Assembly (NCBI GenBank): GCA_021604845.1
Contig: BQJT01000001.1
Location: 1-64,000, forward strand
Origin: Cyclobacteriaceae bacterium
GTDB lineage: Bacteria > Bacteroidota > Bacteroidia > Cytophagales > Cyclobacteriaceae
Length of the DNA: 64,000 nucleotides
Reading direction: 5' to 3'
Shown here: positions 61,581 through 64,000 of the stretch, one piece after another
Numbering within the stretch: position 1 is the stretch's first letter
Layout of the letters: each line of letters opens with the position of its first letter
Position numbers and translations under genes: made by a program
The notes under the pieces: generated by a model
Told to the model about the DNA's origin: nothing
Databases searched by the model: none
What the model saw: only the letters and a program-made list of their open reading frames with translations

Positions 61581-62444
61581 TTGAGCGCCAAAACTAAACT
61601 CACTCACAAGCTGTTTAACAGATATCTTCTGATCATCAGGAATGAGGAGAATTTTGCTGAAAAGAGCACTTTCAGTTTTACCTACGCGAAGTTAATAGTT
61701 TTTATCTTAACTCTGATGATGGTGTTTATGCTAATTAGCCTCTTTCTGGTCAAAACTATGTTAGCCCAATGGTTTGACCCGGAACACGCTGAACTTGAGG
61801 CCAATAAACGGTTGATCATGCTTTCGTCGGCAGTTGATAGTTTGGCTTATGAAGTAGACCTTAAGGATCAGTTCATTGACAATCTTACCATGATCATTAA
61901 AGGAGACGACACCGTTGAGGTGGCGGATCAGAGTTCAGGTCGACGGTTAAGTGACCTGAATACCGAGATTGATCTTGACAATCTTCCACCGATTGACTCA
62001 CAATTCCGCAAAGAGTTTGAAGAAGGGGGCGATATATTGTTGGATTTGGATGGGTATGGTCCCGCAGATTTACAGGAGTTTTTCCTGTTTTCACCACTAT
62101 CGGGTATTGTATTGTCTCCATACAACGTGAAAAGTGAGCACTACGGAGTAGATGTAGTATCTAAGAAGAATGAACCGGTCAATTGCGTGGCGGATGGTAC
62201 GGTGATCTTCTCGGACTGGACCCAGGAGTCGGGCTATGTTATATCTGTACAGCATAAAGGGAATCTGATTTCAGTATATAAACACAATTCTGCTTTATTA
62301 AAAAAAGTTGGTAATTTTGTTAATGCCGGCGATATTATCTCTATTATTGGTAATACCGGTGAGTTGACATCAGGTCCTCATTTACATTTTGAATTGTGGT
62401 ATAATGGCAATCCTGTAAATCCGGAGGAGTTTGTTTCATTCTAG
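61581..62444 (+). CDS. M23 (LytM-type) peptidoglycan endopeptidase
   Basis: A 287-residue inner-membrane protein started at TTG 61581 with an AGG-type ribosome site upstream. One transmembrane helix at about 36-58, then a coiled-coil linker and the LytM domain (about 175-285): HYGVDVVSKKNEPVNCVADGTV, ISVYKHNSALL, and GPHLHFELW; the His/Asp zinc set (His-x3-Asp and His-x-His) is complete, so it should be active. It cuts peptide crosslinks. It is followed by a bactofilin 11 nt downstream, the pairing known from BacA-LmdC-type systems that shape the wall. Confidence 0.93.
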   Translation: MSAKTKLTHKLFNRYLLIIRNEENFAEKSTFSFTYAKLIVFILTLMMVFMLISLFLVKTMLAQWFDPEHAELEANKRLIMLSSAVDSLAYEVDLKDQFIDNLTMIIKGDDTVEVADQSSGRRLSDLNTEIDLDNLPPIDSQFRKEFEEGGDILLDLDGYGPADLQEFFLFSPLSGIVLSPYNVKSEHYGVDVVSKKNEPVNCVADGTVIFSDWTQESGYVISVQHKGNLISVYKHNSALLKKVGNFVNAGDIISIIGNTGELTSGPHLHFELWYNGNPVNPEEFVSF

Positions 62445-62455
62445 GCGTAGCCACT

Positions 62456-62932
62456 ATGTTTAAAAAAGAAGAAAATCGAGCCGCTGAAGTACAGAGTACC
62501 ACCAGCAATATCATTAGCCGGGGTACCATTCTGGAAGGCAATATTAAAACTCCGGGCAATCTACGCATAGAGGGGAGAGTAATAGGTAATCTGATTACCA
62601 AAAGTAAGGCCGCCCTGGCACAATCGTCCTATGTTGATGGAAACATATTGGCCAGAAATGCTGAAATAGCAGGGGAAGTAAAAGGGAAAGTCGAAGTCTC
62701 TGAAATGCTTATACTGAAACCTACTTGCATTATTCATGGGGATATTGTTACCAATAAACTGATTGTGGAGTCCGGCGCCACCTTCAACGGAGGGTGTACC
62801 ATGGGAGCTCACATCGAGGAGATCAAGCTGAGCTTTACCAAAACAACAGTTGGCGATCAAAAGTCCCTGCCGATAAAGGGGTTACAAAATGTCCAAGCAA
62901 ACCAACCACAACAAGGCTACAAGCCCGCTTAA
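62456..62932 (+). CDS. bactofilin
   Basis: A 158-residue polymer-forming cytoskeletal protein. The right-handed beta-helix core shows six-residue-like turns of Val/Ile/Gly: GTILEGNIKTPGNLRIEGRVIGNL, then KGKVEVSEMLILKPTCIIHGDIV. Flanking tails are disordered and Gln/Asn-rich. Bactofilins recruit wall enzymes to sites on the inner membrane, here probably the upstream M23 peptidase. The atpZ start lies 44 nt inside its 3' end. Confidence 0.93.
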   Translation: MFKKEENRAAEVQSTTSNIISRGTILEGNIKTPGNLRIEGRVIGNLITKSKAALAQSSYVDGNILARNAEIAGEVKGKVEVSEMLILKPTCIIHGDIVTNKLIVESGATFNGGCTMGAHIEEIKLSFTKTTVGDQKSLPIKGLQNVQANQPQQGYKPA

Positions 62933-63113
62933 ACAATATGCTCGTTATACGGGTATTGCTTTTCAAATGATGGCCGTAATGGCTATATCAGCATGGCTGG
63001 GCTATAAAGTGGACCAGCAGCTGAATTTTCAATTTCCGGTTTTCACCCTGGTATTTATACTTATCGCCATTGGCCTTATACTTTACAAGCTGGTTAAATC
63101 ACTCTCGAATTGA
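62889..63113 (+). CDS. atpZ: AtpZ/AtpI-type F0F1 ATP synthase accessory protein
   Basis: A 74-residue membrane protein with two transmembrane helices (about 20-40 and 48-68) and a basic end, of the AtpZ/AtpI family that precedes F0 genes; QYARYTGIAFQMMAVMAISAWLGYKVDQ is the typical start. It may help assemble the c-ring or bring Mg. Its start is inside the bactofilin reading frame. Confidence 0.85.
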   Translation: MSKQTNHNKATSPLKQYARYTGIAFQMMAVMAISAWLGYKVDQQLNFQFPVFTLVFILIAIGLILYKLVKSLSN

Positions 63114-63499
63114 AGGCCGCTGTCTTATCATTTGTTAAAGCCCTGCTTGCGCTTACTCTATTTTTGTCAGGCATAATTCTGATGTTGGATAATTGGTTAC
63201 CGGATTTGGTTTTGGGTAAAATGTTTCTTGGTATGGTATTGTTTTTATCCGTAATTACTTTAATTGTTCATGTTTTGCTGTTGCGGGTTAGTTACGGGCA
63301 GGCACAAAAGTTTACCAGGGTTTACATGTTGGCAACTTTAGGTAAGTTGTTTGTTTATTTAGTGTTTATATTGTCAGTAGCTTTTTACTATCGTTCAAAA
63401 GCACCGGAGCTACTCATAGCCTTCCTAATTTGTTACATTAGCTATACTGCATTAGAGGTTATTTTTCTTCGTAAACATTTGGATGCACAACGCTCTTAG
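63110..63499 (+). CDS. small membrane protein of the atp region
   Basis: A 129-residue protein with four hydrophobic helices, started at TTG 63110 overlapping the atpZ stop by 4 nt. It has no motif that I recognise; by position it corresponds to the hypothetical membrane protein found between atpZ and atpB in Bacteroidota, and may be an AtpI-like part of F0 assembly. Confidence that it is a gene is good, the role is inferred. Confidence 0.75.
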   Translation: MKAAVLSFVKALLALTLFLSGIILMLDNWLPDLVLGKMFLGMVLFLSVITLIVHVLLLRVSYGQAQKFTRVYMLATLGKLFVYLVFILSVAFYYRSKAPELLIAFLICYISYTALEVIFLRKHLDAQRS

Positions 63500-63571
63500 C
63501 CTGTATCTAAATGCAAAAGATTTCAGGCTAATAATAAGAGTGCATTTGTTTTTTGTTTCCCATTTAATGTC

Positions 63572-63579
63572 TATTTTTG
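63572..63579 (+). promoter_or_regulatory. -7 element of atpB
   Basis: TATTTTTG, a perfect match 41 nt before the atpB start. TTTG at 63552-63555 and at 63545-63548 are possible -33 elements with spacings of 16 and 23, neither ideal. Confidence 0.45.
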
Positions 63580-63620
63580 CCCTCCGAAAACCAGATGTAA
63601 CCTCCAGAGTAGTTCAAACA

Positions 63621-64000
63621 ATGGCAAAATTCACCGGGGTCCAATTCCAAATAATTAAGTGCATCTTATTGATAATCTTAGCCTTTGGCCTTTCCTTTAA
63701 TGCCAACAGCGCAAACGAGGACCCTGAAACCAAGGCAGAAGAATTGGTAGTTGGTGACTTGATCTTCGAACATGTTCTGGATGCTCATGATTGGCATATT
63801 TTAACCTGGAATGGTCACCACATTTCCATCCCCTTGCCTGTAATTCTTTACCACCCGGAGAAGGGGCTGGACATATTTTTATCAAGTGAATTTCATCATG
63901 GACATACCAGTTATCGCGGATACAAATTGGTAGACGGTAAAATCATATCCGAGGACGGGTCCAAATATTACGATTTTTCGATTACCAAAACGGTATTCGC
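63621..64000 (+). CDS. atpB: F0F1 ATP synthase subunit a (partial)
   Basis: The first 126 codons of a gene that leaves the window on the right. A hydrophobic signal-like segment (residues 12-28, LLIILAFGLSF) is followed by an extracytoplasmic domain with LVVGDLIFEHVLDAHDWHILTWNGHHISIPLPVILYH. This long N-terminal domain with the DAHDWHI motif is the Bacteroidota form of subunit a. The proton-channel helices lie beyond the window. Confidence 0.9.
   Translation, partial: MAKFTGVQFQIIKCILLIILAFGLSFNANSANEDPETKAEELVVGDLIFEHVLDAHDWHILTWNGHHISIPLPVILYHPEKGLDIFLSSEFHHGHTSYRGYKLVDGKIISEDGSKYYDFSITKTVF

Overview
The window is a chromosomal segment of a gliding member of the Bacteroidota, most likely of the order Cytophagales. 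The evidence is a complete gldK-gldL-gldM-gldN cluster with a PorP/SprF protein and an SprE/PorW lipoprotein (type IX secretion), a MurF-alanine racemase fusion, a DUF4271 gene next to hemD, and many copies of the Bacteroidota -7 promoter element TAnnTTTG in front of genes. I see no phage, insertion sequence, CRISPR array or rRNA; there is one tRNA (Val, GAC). It reads as core chromosome with a few accessory-looking loci.

Layout. 0-12 kb, mostly minus strand: the start of a membrane MutS homologue, a DUF3179 lipoprotein with an outer-membrane partner, murF-alr, a small secreted protein, a HisA-like protein lacking key active-site residues, a histidine kinase/OmpR-type regulator pair, and a large SGNH/beta-propeller/HEAT/cytochrome c fusion. 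12-21 kb: a C-free minisatellite, lysA, a radical SAM protein, yceI, a YodC-like protein, tRNA-Val, a zinc-ribbon membrane protein, DinB, a three-domain fasciclin lipoprotein, an OmpA protein and a TetR regulator flanked by two matching palindromes. 21-32.6 kb: a metallophosphoesterase-beta-barrel fusion, a transglutaminase-like protein divergent from a MoxR ATPase, and a beta-helix lipoprotein followed by a TonB-dependent receptor. The intergenic regions of this last block share the octamer TAACAATT and 11-bp direct repeats at a fixed distance from a TTTG. 32.6-49 kb: housekeeping (TIGR01777 epimerase, LOG, lytic transglycosylase, uvrA, type II NADH dehydrogenase, LytS/LytR-type pair, cyclase, hemW, BamA-like barrel, WecA-like transferase, DUF4271, hemD). 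49-61.5 kb: porP/sprF, gldKLMN, uvrC, a class A penicillin-binding protein and sprE. 61.5-64 kb: an M23 peptidase, a bactofilin, atpZ, a small membrane protein and the start of atpB.

How the parts fit. The Gld/Spr genes make the core motor and translocon of the type IX system, with cell-wall synthesis (PBP1A) directly joined to sprE and wall remodelling (M23 plus bactofilin) beside it. The most interesting candidate for something undescribed is the 25.4-32.5 kb block: surface and periplasmic genes (phosphoesterase, lipoprotein, TonB receptor, transglutaminase, MoxR) that seem to share one OmpR/PhoB-type operator. That it answers phosphate limitation is inference; the shared motif and its spacing are visible in the sequence.
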